64,000 nucleotides of DNA from Bacteriovoracaceae bacterium (lineage in GTDB: Bacteria > Bdellovibrionota > Bacteriovoracia > Bacteriovoracales > Bacteriovoracaceae). The notes beneath the pieces are model-generated. The model did not search any database. It saw nothing but the letters and a program-made list of their open reading frames with translations, and had not been told where the DNA came from. The translations under genes and the position numbers were made by a program. Positions 1 through 9,234 of the stretch are shown here, piece after piece. Where the stretch lies: the NCBI GenBank assembly GCA_947377285.1, contig CANCFT010000003.1, forward strand, positions 62,001-126,000, written 5' to 3'. Each line of letters starts with the position of its first letter. The stretch's first letter is position 1.

Positions 1-1
1 A

Positions 2-1399
2 GTACTGTCACCTCTTCCGGACTCAAAAGTTGAGACAAGTACAGGGATCAAAATTACAACTAATCAAAAATCAAAATACGTCCTCAGTCTTGCAAAAAGT
101 ATTGATTTTGTAAGTCCTGTTTTTACCAGCAGCTTTGAAGGGACAGAGACGGTTTGGAATGCAACAACTGACGAAGGTGATTATTATTTAAAAGTAGAAA
201 ACGACAAAACTAATCGCATAATTCCAATCTCATTGCTTACAAAGTTTAAACTAGACAGTTTTAGGCCTACTGATGGTGAATTACTAACTTTGAGTTATGG
301 TGAAAAAGTTGTCTTACATTGGAATTCTTTAGCAAGCACAACTTATAAAGTTGATGTTAAATATGGGGACGGCTTAGAAAAAACGATTACTAGTGACACT
401 AATAGTATTTCAATTGATTTTATAAAAGGTGCAAAGTTTGATTGGACTGTAGCCTCTAAAACTCCCGTTGGAACTTATACCAATCCCTCAAAAAACAATA
501 AAGTCGAAATTAAGTATAAAGATAAAATTATTTTTAGCCAAACGACAGAAAAGCCAAAATTTAAACTTCATGAAAATAGTATACTTTCTTGGTCAACTCT
601 CGGTACTGAGAAATTTTTAATTAAAATTTCTAATTTAAAATCTAATTCTGATTTTCCCCCTAAAGAAACGACAACTCCACATTTAAATATTCCAACTTCT
701 GAAGTTGGTACATATAAGGTTGAAGTCGAATCTATTGATTATCCAAGAATCGATAAGGCCACGTTTCAGTTTGATGTTGCTACTTCAATTTTAACTTGGG
801 ATCCCAAGTTACCAAAAAGTTTTAACTCCACTGAAGAAGATACAGAAATTCCTTTAAAATTTTCTAGTCCGCTAGATATTAGAAAAAATTCAAAGTTTCA
901 TGTTCGTTACTTTGGGAAACCAGGTGAACCAATAGAAAGTAATTTTAAATTAAGTGAAACTAGCAATTTCAAAACCGAAGGGTTTGGTCAATATTGTATA
1001 AAAGCGCAACTTGAAGACCCAATGGATTATTATACAGATTCTGGAGAATACTGTTTTAACTTAATTAAGTTAGCTGTTTTTAATATTATACCAAAAGCTA
1101 AAGATACAATTCTTACAACTTCTCGCAAGGATGGAGCACCTGCCTTTAAATTGGTAATTCCAAAAATTTCCAAAGCAGCTAAATATCATTTTGAAATATT
1201 TAGTGATCCTTTAGGTCAGAAGCTTGTCTACTCAGTGGATTCAGAAATTCCTGAAATATATTGGGTAACAAATCGTTCTGGAATTTATTATTTTCGATAT
1301 AAGTGTTATGATATTAAAAATAGAGAGAGCCCAAATTCTCCAGTTTCTAAACTTATTTTTCCAATTTCACCACTTTCGGATTGGAAACCAGAGGATTAA
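2..1399 (+). CDS. hypothetical protein, partial (5' end outside window), Ig-like/FecR-like beta-rich repeats
   Basis: Frame is open from base 2 through the listed ORF (233..1399); beta-rich repeated strands; next ORF overlaps at TAATG. Confidence 0.7.
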   Translation, partial: VLSPLPDSKVETSTGIKITTNQKSKYVLSLAKSIDFVSPVFTSSFEGTETVWNATTDEGDYYLKVENDKTNRIIPISLLTKFKLDSFRPTDGELLTLSYGEKVVLHWNSLASTTYKVDVKYGDGLEKTITSDTNSISIDFIKGAKFDWTVASKTPVGTYTNPSKNNKVEIKYKDKIIFSQTTEKPKFKLHENSILSWSTLGTEKFLIKISNLKSNSDFPPKETTTPHLNIPTSEVGTYKVEVESIDYPRIDKATFQFDVATSILTWDPKLPKSFNSTEEDTEIPLKFSSPLDIRKNSKFHVRYFGKPGEPIESNFKLSETSNFKTEGFGQYCIKAQLEDPMDYYTDSGEYCFNLIKLAVFNIIPKAKDTILTTSRKDGAPAFKLVIPKISKAAKYHFEIFSDPLGQKLVYSVDSEIPEIYWVTNRSGIYYFRYKCYDIKNRESPNSPVSKLIFPISPLSDWKPED

Positions 1400-2427
1400 T
1401 GCTTAAAAATGTTTTTATAACATTTTTTTTCTTACTAATATCATTTAATGCTTTTGCGTTAAATTATTATAATTTTCTCTACACCGTAGAGCAACCAGAG
1501 TCTTTTGGGGAAGTCTTACAACGTTTTGTTAAAGACAATTCAATTATCAATGCCAAAACACCGTTAGTAAAAAAGACGATGAAAAACAATCCTAAGATTA
1601 AGCAATGGGCATTTATGCCAGTTGGAACGGTTGTTGATTTATATATTTCTGACGATTTTATGGATTTAGAAAAATATAAGCCTTATTGGGCTAATTTATT
1701 AAAAAAAATCCAAGAAAAAAATAATGAGAAAAAACAATTTACTTACCCCAGGGGACTTAAGGGTTCTGTTTTTTATCTTAGTTCAATGGGAAGCTTTTCA
1801 CAAAAAGCAGCAGACGTAGCTGAAATCACTTTTAAGCAAAATTCACCTTTTTCACTTGGAACTGCTTTAACATTTTATCCTAAAGATTCACTTTATTCTG
1901 CCTCGTTTTCTGCTTATGCTTCTTACCTAGTTGCCTCGACAAATTCATTAACCTCAGAAAAGACATCTATACCTCCAGAAATTGGTGGCAATCTCTATGG
2001 GGAATATCGGTGGCAAAAATATAATTTAACTCTGTATTCTGGTCTAGATTATGAAAATTTTTCACTTTTTAATCTTAGAGCGCTCGAAAATGATCGCAAG
2101 GTATATGTTGATGGAGTTGGTGCAACTTATTTAACTTTGGGTGTTGCTAAATCATTTGTTCTTTTTAACAAGCAATTTTTTTCCAAGTTTTCTATTTCTA
2201 GAAGTATAATTTCTAGTTATAGCACTGTTGCTCCTGTCCCTGTTGATGGAAGCACGGGCTATGTTGATTCTGGGAAATATTCTGGAAATAAATTTTTATT
2301 TTTTATCAATTATAAAATGAGTGATAAGTTTTACCTATATTCTTTGCTCAAGTATCACTCAATGGTCGGGCCTTCTGATTTGACTATTTTTAGGGTTGGT
2401 CTTGGCTTTGGTTATATTTTATTTTAG
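1399..2427 (+). CDS. exported outer-membrane beta-barrel-like protein
   Basis: Signal peptide MLKNVFITFFFLLISFNAFA, aromatic-rich alternating strands to C-terminal ...GFGYILF; start reassigned from TTG 1381 to ATG 1399. Confidence 0.7.
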   Translation: MLKNVFITFFFLLISFNAFALNYYNFLYTVEQPESFGEVLQRFVKDNSIINAKTPLVKKTMKNNPKIKQWAFMPVGTVVDLYISDDFMDLEKYKPYWANLLKKIQEKNNEKKQFTYPRGLKGSVFYLSSMGSFSQKAADVAEITFKQNSPFSLGTALTFYPKDSLYSASFSAYASYLVASTNSLTSEKTSIPPEIGGNLYGEYRWQKYNLTLYSGLDYENFSLFNLRALENDRKVYVDGVGATYLTLGVAKSFVLFNKQFFSKFSISRSIISSYSTVAPVPVDGSTGYVDSGKYSGNKFLFFINYKMSDKFYLYSLLKYHSMVGPSDLTIFRVGLGFGYILF

Positions 2428-2435
2428 GCTTATTT

Positions 2436-2687
2436 ATGAAATCTTTGATTTTCTTTTTTTTAATTGCAACTACTCTAGCAGCAGAACCTCAAAACTTAGC
2501 AAGCTCTAGAAAGTTTGTCGATAAAGATGGTGATACAATAATCATTTTAGATGCGAAGTTGCGAGTTACTCAAGAGGTTAATGCAACTAATATCTATGAT
2601 AATCAAGATAAAAGTAATAAATCTAAAACAACAACGGAAGCAGTGAAAGCAATTGTCCCAGAGGATAAAAAGGAAACCAAAAAATGA
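2436..2687 (+). CDS. small exported hypothetical protein
   Basis: Signal peptide MKSLIFFFLIATTLAA; 4-bp ATGA overlap with next gene. Confidence 0.6.
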   Translation: MKSLIFFFLIATTLAAEPQNLASSRKFVDKDGDTIIILDAKLRVTQEVNATNIYDNQDKSNKSKTTTEAVKAIVPEDKKETKK

Positions 2688-3130
2688 GTGATAATACCAA
2701 AATTATACAAATTAAAAGAAATGAAACTCTTTTGAGTAGTATTACTTTTTTACTTCTTGAAGATATGGATAATTTAAGAGAAAGAATGGTAAAAGACTTA
2801 AGAAGCATTGGAATAAACGGAAAAATTTTTGAAGCTCCAGATGTAAAAACTGCTTTAACTATTTGTAGCAAAGAAAAAATTGAGTTTGTAATTAGTGACT
2901 GGAATTTACCTGATGGTACAGGTCATGATTTTTTAAAAAAAATTCGATCTGTTGAAAGATATAAAAAAACACCTTTTGTTATGTGTACTACCAACAGTGA
3001 AATTAACTTTTTCCTTGAAGCTATTGCAAGTGGTGCAAATGATTACATAGTAAAGCCATGGGAAGTTGATGAGCTTAAGAAAAAAGTTTTTTTAACTTGG
3101 GAAACTTATATGAGTAAAAATAAGGTTTAA
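2684..3130 (+). CDS. single-domain response regulator (CheY-like receiver)
   Basis: Receiver motifs LLLEDMDNLR, VISDWNLPDGTG, CTTNSE, YIVKPW. Confidence 0.9.
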   Translation: MSDNTKIIQIKRNETLLSSITFLLLEDMDNLRERMVKDLRSIGINGKIFEAPDVKTALTICSKEKIEFVISDWNLPDGTGHDFLKKIRSVERYKKTPFVMCTTNSEINFFLEAIASGANDYIVKPWEVDELKKKVFLTWETYMSKNKV

Positions 3131-3134
3131 CATA

Positions 3135-4157
3135 TTAGAAAGAAAATCCTTTTTGTTCAGCTGTTTCCTTAATTTCATCTGCACTCAATACCCTTACAGG
3201 TTCATATTTGTCAGCATCATTTGCCACTTCTTTTCTTTCTTCTAAGACTTTTTCAACAGAGAGTTGTTCGTCTGAAGCTTGAGAAGATGAATTTTGTTCA
3301 TTTTCTTGAATTTTTTCTAACTGCTCTCTTGTTACAAAGTTCAACATCGCCCCAGCGATTGGTCCCGTTACAAAACTTATTCTATAACCATCTTTTCCAT
3401 TATTTAGAACAACCCCCGAAACTTCTTCGCCATTAACTTCACTTCTAAAAGCTCCACCATCCATAAGTTCAGCTGAACTTATTTCAATGTTTTGTGTTTC
3501 ACCATTTGGGTTTCTTAACTCTACTTCTAATCCACTTATATTTTTTGTACTTAAAGATACTTGCCCAGAAACATTATTACCTTCAAGAATTTTATTTGAT
3601 TTGGCTTGATTCAAGGCTCTCTCGAGGACCAATTCTACGTCTCCTCCAACTATCAAAGATGTTTTAGAGCTAGCAGTTTGTATTTTTTTTGCTTCTAAAA
3701 TTTCGTAACCATTTCCTAACTTTTTATACAATGCAATTGTGCCAAAGTCTGAAAGTAATGAAACTTGATAGACTTGTTCGTTATCTTTATTAACTCTAAC
3801 TAGCCCATTGCCTATTAATTCCATTGGAACTTTTATCGATTTTTTAGAGTCTTCTGCATTTGATAGTTTATCAAAGGCAACTATCTTATCATTTCCAACA
3901 ATTCGTGTAATTTCCCATGTGGTATTTATTTTTTTGATATTATCTGAATTCATAGGAAGATACAGTTGGGCTACGCCGACTCCCATTTCTGAAGCGACAC
4001 TTCTCTCAACGGGTATAATCGATTTCGCTATTGCCTCTGGTACTTGTAATTTTAAATTGCGATTGTGAATATCTTTAATCGTTCCAGCTACTACAATTGA
4101 GCTAATACTCAATAGACAGATTATCGCTTTTTTCGATGTTAATACTTTCATACCCAA
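3135..4157 (-). CDS. exported hypothetical protein
   Basis: ORF 340 aa, N-terminal hydrophobic segment, RBS AAGGA, sigma-54-like promoter upstream. Confidence 0.75.
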   Translation of the reverse strand: MGMKVLTSKKAIICLLSISSIVVAGTIKDIHNRNLKLQVPEAIAKSIIPVERSVASEMGVGVAQLYLPMNSDNIKKINTTWEITRIVGNDKIVAFDKLSNAEDSKKSIKVPMELIGNGLVRVNKDNEQVYQVSLLSDFGTIALYKKLGNGYEILEAKKIQTASSKTSLIVGGDVELVLERALNQAKSNKILEGNNVSGQVSLSTKNISGLEVELRNPNGETQNIEISSAELMDGGAFRSEVNGEEVSGVVLNNGKDGYRISFVTGPIAGAMLNFVTREQLEKIQENEQNSSSQASDEQLSVEKVLEERKEVANDADKYEPVRVLSADEIKETAEQKGFSF

Positions 4158-4187
4158 TTCCTTTTTAAAGTTACTTGGGTTTTATAA

Positions 4188-4203
4188 AGCAAGGGTCGTG
4201 CCA
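4188..4203 (-). promoter_or_regulatory. sigma-54 (RpoN) -24/-12 promoter
   Basis: Minus strand TGGCAC-GACCC-TTGCT matches TGGCACN5TTGCW; about 30 bp upstream of the ORF start at 4157. Confidence 0.75.
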
Positions 4204-4302
4204 CGCCGCAGCGTCTCTAGGTTTGAGGAGTTCAATGGCTAAGTTATTAAAATCTATGATTTTAGATGAAGCTTAAAGTTAGGCAATGCTTGGGATTTAG
4301 TC

Positions 4303-4336
4303 ACCCTGTCTATATTTTTTACATATAAGTCAGGGT
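4303..4336. repeat. imperfect inverted repeat (ACCCTGtCT-ATA / TATAAGtCAGGGT)
   Basis: Arms read directly; located between the 4350..4541 gene and the sigma-54-like promoter. Confidence 0.55.
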
Positions 4337-4349
4337 CTTTGATTAAATA

Positions 4350-4541
4350 TTATTCGGTTTTTTTAGGTTTAACGTCCCAGTCTGAATGGGCCGAACGGTA
4401 GCGTTTTAGGGCAGTTACAACTAAATCCGCAACAGTTAAGCCGGAAGCTTTAGTCATTCTTTCAAAAGAATCTACCACTTCTTTTTCAATCATTACTTTT
4501 AGTTCTTTAAGTTCGCCTTGGTTTTGGACCTGAGTTTTCAT
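4350..4541 (-). CDS. small ribbon-helix-helix-like protein
   Basis: 63 aa with 'LKVMIEKEVVDSFERMTKASGLTVADLVVTALKRY', typical RHH pattern. Confidence 0.55.
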   Translation of the reverse strand: MKTQVQNQGELKELKVMIEKEVVDSFERMTKASGLTVADLVVTALKRYRSAHSDWDVKPKKTE

Positions 4542-4594
4542 AATTTCTCCGTACTATATCTAAAAATGAATCTCTTAACTGTAGTTATTAATTT

Positions 4595-5134
4595 CTAATT
4601 TTGAAACACCTTTATTGCTCTTTTTTTACGTAAACTAACAAGTGCATTTGTAACTTCGAATTCCATGAGTTGGCTGTATTTGTAAACATCAGAAACTTTA
4701 CACCACTCTGCAAGGACTGAGAGAATGTCAAATTCATCAGTAGTAATATATTCATTATTAACAATAACTTCTGGATCAATAACTAGTCTTAATTCCATAC
4801 TAGGTTTTAATTTTTTTGATCTTATTGAGTTTTGATAAACAGCCTGAACATCTAGTTTAATTTCATCAAAACTCATTTTTATTGAGAAGTGTTCATGAGC
4901 AATTACTTCTGGCTCCACAACAAATTTAAATTGAATAAAACTATCAACATCTTCAAAAATCATTTTATAAAGTGCTTTTTTGCCAATTGAATTTCCGCAA
5001 TTGGCTCCAATGATAAAACCTTCGTGTTGATAAACAACACCGTGAAATTGACCATTAGAAGCCAATAGCAGGTTTATTTTTCCAGTAAAGCCAAATGCTG
5101 CTTGGTCTTTTAAAACATCCATTAAATTATTCAT
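4595..5134 (-). CDS. hypothetical protein, DUF4388/PATAN-like
   Basis: 'FTGKINLLLASNGQFHGVVYQHEGFIIGANC' resembles DUF4388 N-terminus; assignment by eye. Confidence 0.5.
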   Translation of the reverse strand: MNNLMDVLKDQAAFGFTGKINLLLASNGQFHGVVYQHEGFIIGANCGNSIGKKALYKMIFEDVDSFIQFKFVVEPEVIAHEHFSIKMSFDEIKLDVQAVYQNSIRSKKLKPSMELRLVIDPEVIVNNEYITTDEFDILSVLAEWCKVSDVYKYSQLMEFEVTNALVSLRKKRAIKVFQN

Positions 5135-5152
5135 TACGTTTGTATAAATCCT

Positions 5153-6346
5153 TTAAGAAAAGAGTCTTTTAAAAAAACCTTTTGATTCTTTATTGCTATC
5201 TTCTTCATTAAAACATTGATTGACGTTTTTTGCCAAATTCATATATGCATTCCAAACTGGCCGTCCCTCATATTTTTTTTCATTCATATATGGATATCCA
5301 TTATCAGATCCTTCTCGAAGAGCGATTTCTAATGGAATTTCTGCTAGTAAATTTACATTTAGTTCTTCTGCCGCCTTTTTTACTCCACCCTCACCAAAAA
5401 TATAATATTTTTTTGTAGGTGCATCATCTGGAACAAAGTAACTCATGTTTTCCACCATACCAAGTACGGGAATTTTTACTTGAGTAAACATGTTCAATCC
5501 TTTTCTAGTATCAAGTACTGCAATATCTTGCGGTGTCGAAACAACAATTGCACCGTCAATATCGGTTGCTTGAACCATTGATAATTGCATGTCCCCGGTT
5601 CCTGGAGGTAAATCGATGATTAAATAATCTAAATTTTCCCATGCAACATCAAAAAGAAACTGATTAAGAACTCCGCCCAACATTGGGCCTCTCCAAATAA
5701 CTGGGTCTTTTTCATTTATAAAAAGTCCAAAACTAATAAAAGGAATTCCATAAGCATCTATTGGTAATATTTTTTTTTCTGGAGTTGCTCCTGGCTTTGC
5801 CTCTCTTTTATTTAAAAGCATAGGCATTGAGGGACCATAAATATCTGCATCTAGTAACCCTACTTTTTTGCCAAGATTTTTTAAAGCAAATGCTAAATTT
5901 ACAGCTACTGTAGATTTTCCAACGCCACCTTTATTAGAAGAAACTGCAATAACTTTTTTTGCACCCGCAACTCGTTTTTTAGTTGCTCCAGTTGGACCGT
6001 GGCCTGTTTTAATTTGAGCAGGGCCAGCTTTGTCATTCGCTGGTAATTTTTTATCATCGATATTTGTAAATTTTTTGCCGGCAAAAACATCCGACGAGTT
6101 ATCTGAAACTGTTAATACTGTAATTTTTTCCGGACTATAATAATCGGATACTGCTACTCCAATTGAATTTTCGATTGTACGTTTTTGCTCAGGTGTAATT
6201 CCATTGCGATTATACTTAAATAATAGTTCATTTTGGTCAGCTACTATTTCGACTATGCGACCTTCTTCTTTTAGAGTTTTCCCATTGTTTGGGTTGATTA
6301 TTAAGCCTAATAAACTTTTTACTTTATCTGCATTTGCAATTTCACT
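5153..6346 (-). CDS. mrp: Mrp/NBP35 (ApbC) family P-loop ATPase, iron-sulfur cluster carrier
   Basis: SSNKGGVGKSTVAVNLA, DADIYGPSMPMLL, DLPPGTGDMQLS; DUF59-like N-terminus. Confidence 0.92.
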   Translation of the reverse strand, partial: SEIANADKVKSLLGLIINPNNGKTLKEEGRIVEIVADQNELLFKYNRNGITPEQKRTIENSIGVAVSDYYSPEKITVLTVSDNSSDVFAGKKFTNIDDKKLPANDKAGPAQIKTGHGPTGATKKRVAGAKKVIAVSSNKGGVGKSTVAVNLAFALKNLGKKVGLLDADIYGPSMPMLLNKREAKPGATPEKKILPIDAYGIPFISFGLFINEKDPVIWRGPMLGGVLNQFLFDVAWENLDYLIIDLPPGTGDMQLSMVQATDIDGAIVVSTPQDIAVLDTRKGLNMFTQVKIPVLGMVENMSYFVPDDAPTKKYYIFGEGGVKKAAEELNVNLLAEIPLEIALREGSDNGYPYMNEKKYEGRPVWNAYMNLAKNVNQCFNEEDSNKESKGFFKRLFS

Positions 6347-6531
6347 CATTTTTCTCTCCATTTAAATCCTACCAAAAGGCTCTATTGTTATATCTGATTA
6401 AGAACCATTTTTAAAGAAGATCCATTGATTAAACATTAACAGTAACAAAAATCTTAATTCTTAATAATTTATATAGAATCAAATGAGCATTTAAACTAAA
6501 ATAAAATGACGCTTGCTCATTAAAGGGGAAA

Positions 6532-7098
6532 TTGGTGTCATACAGTCGAAAAATTTATCTAATCAATCCGAAATTTCAGATTCGATTCAGTTTGTACGTA
6601 TGTTTAATTGTATTTCTAACGAGCATTATTTATCCATTTTCAATATATGAATTAATGAACACTATCATTACTCATTTTTCACTAAAAAATCCTGAAATTG
6701 CCAACCACTACAGTGAAAAGCGCGATACTTTAATTTTATTTTTAGTTATGCTTCACCTCGGTTTTACAAGTTTAACATTTTTCATCTGTGTCTTCTTTTC
6801 ACATAAGATTGCTGGCCCACTTTACAAGATGCAAAAACATTTAAAGTTGATACGTGAAGGAAATAATACTCATAAATTATTTTTTAGAAAGGGTGATTAT
6901 TTTCCAGAATTAGCTGATGATCTAAATGAAACTTTTGAGCAGCTTGAAGATAATTATAAAAATGATCTCGTTTATCTTAGTGAAGTAACTTCTTACATAA
7001 ACAACCTAAGCCTAGTTGTTCCTGATGACAAAAGAGTTGTTTTAAACGAAATATCTTCTCGACTTTCAAGTATGCAAGATCGTTTTACAAAAATCTAG
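6532..7098 (+). CDS. membrane protein with two TM segments and HAMP-like domain, no output domain
   Basis: TM segments, then 'HKIAGPLYKMQKHLKLIREGN' HAMP-like motif. Confidence 0.65.
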   Translation: MVSYSRKIYLINPKFQIRFSLYVCLIVFLTSIIYPFSIYELMNTIITHFSLKNPEIANHYSEKRDTLILFLVMLHLGFTSLTFFICVFFSHKIAGPLYKMQKHLKLIREGNNTHKLFFRKGDYFPELADDLNETFEQLEDNYKNDLVYLSEVTSYINNLSLVVPDDKRVVLNEISSRLSSMQDRFTKI

Positions 7099-7128
7099 GG
7101 TTTTAAAGTTCACTCTTGGAGGTTTTCC

Positions 7129-9234
7129 TTGTTAAGGCTCGCTACATTGGCCCTGTTTACAGCATTTTATTTATCAGCTGCACTTGCAACTCCAAATTTT
7201 AATTTTGCAACTTCAGCACTCGCAGAAGATGCCCCTTTTAATTTAAATTATAGTCCAACTGATTATGACTATGGTCGTGATATTGATTTACTTTTTACAG
7301 AACTAGGCAAAAACCAACTTAAGAAAAAAACTGTAGATAACCTTGAAAAATATCAATCAAGATCTCACTCTTTTTCAATTCTTAATCCAATTCATAATCG
7401 CTTAAAACACATTTTAACTATCAACGACCAAGATAGTTTTTATAAAAACTGTGCAATAGTTTCTAAAAATTCAAATGTAACAACTGAAAATATTGCTGAT
7501 CGCATTAATATTTCTATCGATCGATATTGCCGATTTTCTTTTCTAAAAAAACTCTCTCTACTTTCACCCAATGTTAATTTCTCTTCTCGAGACCTTGCCT
7601 ATTTTAAAGAAGCAAGTCCGTTTTTTGGCAATGGTGAAAATCAAACAGAACTGATTTCTTTTTTAAGGCACTTTAAAACAAATACAATTGAACACGAAAA
7701 ACTTTCGAATATATTAATGGAACAATATATTCAAAATAGAGTTAAGCCAATTTCGAGTGTACTTACGAGTTTAAAAGTCAGTAATCAGTTTAATAAATTT
7801 TTACAAAACAATTTACACCTGGATGATAATTCAAGTTCTTACTTTCAAGATGAATATCAACGCTTAATCCGTGAAGCCCAAGAAGCAGCAGAAAAAAGTG
7901 ATGCTCCACTGACTAAAACGTATGTGACAAGTGCCGTAAATTTTTATATTAAAAATAGTAACTTTATTAATAATAAAAAAGCTTGGTACGGTGTTATTCT
8001 CACTGGAAAAACTCTTTTTTATAAAGGTAAAGACAAAGAATCTCTAGAGGTTTTCTCTATTGCCAAAACTATTTGTGCTAAAGAAGATATATCTGAGTCG
8101 TATTTTTATATGATATGGCCTTATGTAATTAATAAAGATTATGCCTCTATAAGAAATGTTATTGATAAAAATAATCTTGATAAAAACTTTGAAAAATATG
8201 ACTCAAAACTTCAATACTGGATTGCATTTACCTTACTAAAAACTGGAGATTCAAAAAAAGGAATTACACTTTTAAATAAAATTATTAGTACATCTCCATA
8301 CACTTTTTACTCAATTATTTCACTTAAAGAGTTAGCTTCTCAAAACAAAGGTGCTGTTTCTGACACTGAAATACTTTCTAAGCTACTTTCGAAAGATGAG
8401 CCTGCAGAATATAGCTTAGATAAAACAAGTTCTACTTTAAAGGATTCATTAAAACGTCTAGCTGTTTGGAATAAACTTGGCAATGAACGCTTTGCAACAT
8501 TAGAACTTAGATATATTCAGTCGCTTACTAAAGATGAAACTTTTAAAGAAGTTGAGTTTTCAAAAAGTGTTACCACGCAAGACCATAAAGAATTTTTAGT
8601 TCTAAATTTAGTGCGACTTCTCAATTCTCAAAAGAGATACATAACATCTTTTAAAGTTTTTCAAGAATCATTAGAACAAAACTCACTTACATTAAATTAT
8701 AAATTAATTAAATTTCTATTTCCATTGAACTACATCGATCTAATTAAAAAAAACTCAGAGAATCTTGATCCTCTTATCGTGATATCTCTCATTCGCCAAG
8801 AATCAGGTTTTAATCCAGAGGCTAAATCTGGAGTTGGTGCAAAAGGCTTAATGCAATTAATGCCTGCAACTGCCAAGCGATTTAATAAGCGCGTACGAGT
8901 TAAGCATTTAGGGAATCCTGAAATTAATGTGGCCATAGGCTCAAAATATTTAAGGGTTCTACTTTCAAGATTTGATGGAAATCTAATTTATGCTCTCGCC
9001 TCTTACAATGCAGGTGAAAGTCGAATTGATAGATGGAGAAAGGAAATCTTTAGAAATGATGATCCATTATCGATAATTGAATCAATTCCTTTTGAGGAAA
9101 CAAGAAATTACGTGAAACTAATTTATCGTAACAATTTTTTCTATTCATTGTTGGCCAATAAACCTGTCTTGATGATTCCATTGGAAGAAACTTTTAAAGT
9201 TAACTTATTACCTAAAAAAGTTACTAAATTATAA
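7129..9234 (+). CDS. lytic murein transglycosylase (SLT domain)
   Basis: C-terminal 'LIRQESGFNPEAKSGVGAKGLMQLMPATAKRF...ALASYNAGESRIDRW'. Confidence 0.93.
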   Translation: MLRLATLALFTAFYLSAALATPNFNFATSALAEDAPFNLNYSPTDYDYGRDIDLLFTELGKNQLKKKTVDNLEKYQSRSHSFSILNPIHNRLKHILTINDQDSFYKNCAIVSKNSNVTTENIADRINISIDRYCRFSFLKKLSLLSPNVNFSSRDLAYFKEASPFFGNGENQTELISFLRHFKTNTIEHEKLSNILMEQYIQNRVKPISSVLTSLKVSNQFNKFLQNNLHLDDNSSSYFQDEYQRLIREAQEAAEKSDAPLTKTYVTSAVNFYIKNSNFINNKKAWYGVILTGKTLFYKGKDKESLEVFSIAKTICAKEDISESYFYMIWPYVINKDYASIRNVIDKNNLDKNFEKYDSKLQYWIAFTLLKTGDSKKGITLLNKIISTSPYTFYSIISLKELASQNKGAVSDTEILSKLLSKDEPAEYSLDKTSSTLKDSLKRLAVWNKLGNERFATLELRYIQSLTKDETFKEVEFSKSVTTQDHKEFLVLNLVRLLNSQKRYITSFKVFQESLEQNSLTLNYKLIKFLFPLNYIDLIKKNSENLDPLIVISLIRQESGFNPEAKSGVGAKGLMQLMPATAKRFNKRVRVKHLGNPEINVAIGSKYLRVLLSRFDGNLIYALASYNAGESRIDRWRKEIFRNDDPLSIIESIPFEETRNYVKLIYRNNFFYSLLANKPVLMIPLEETFKVNLLPKKVTKL

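Noticed and set aside
4235-4276. 13-codon ORF MAKLLKSMILDEA with GAGGAG upstream
   Set aside because: Very short, opposite strand to both neighbours and inside the sigma-54 regulatory region; no support
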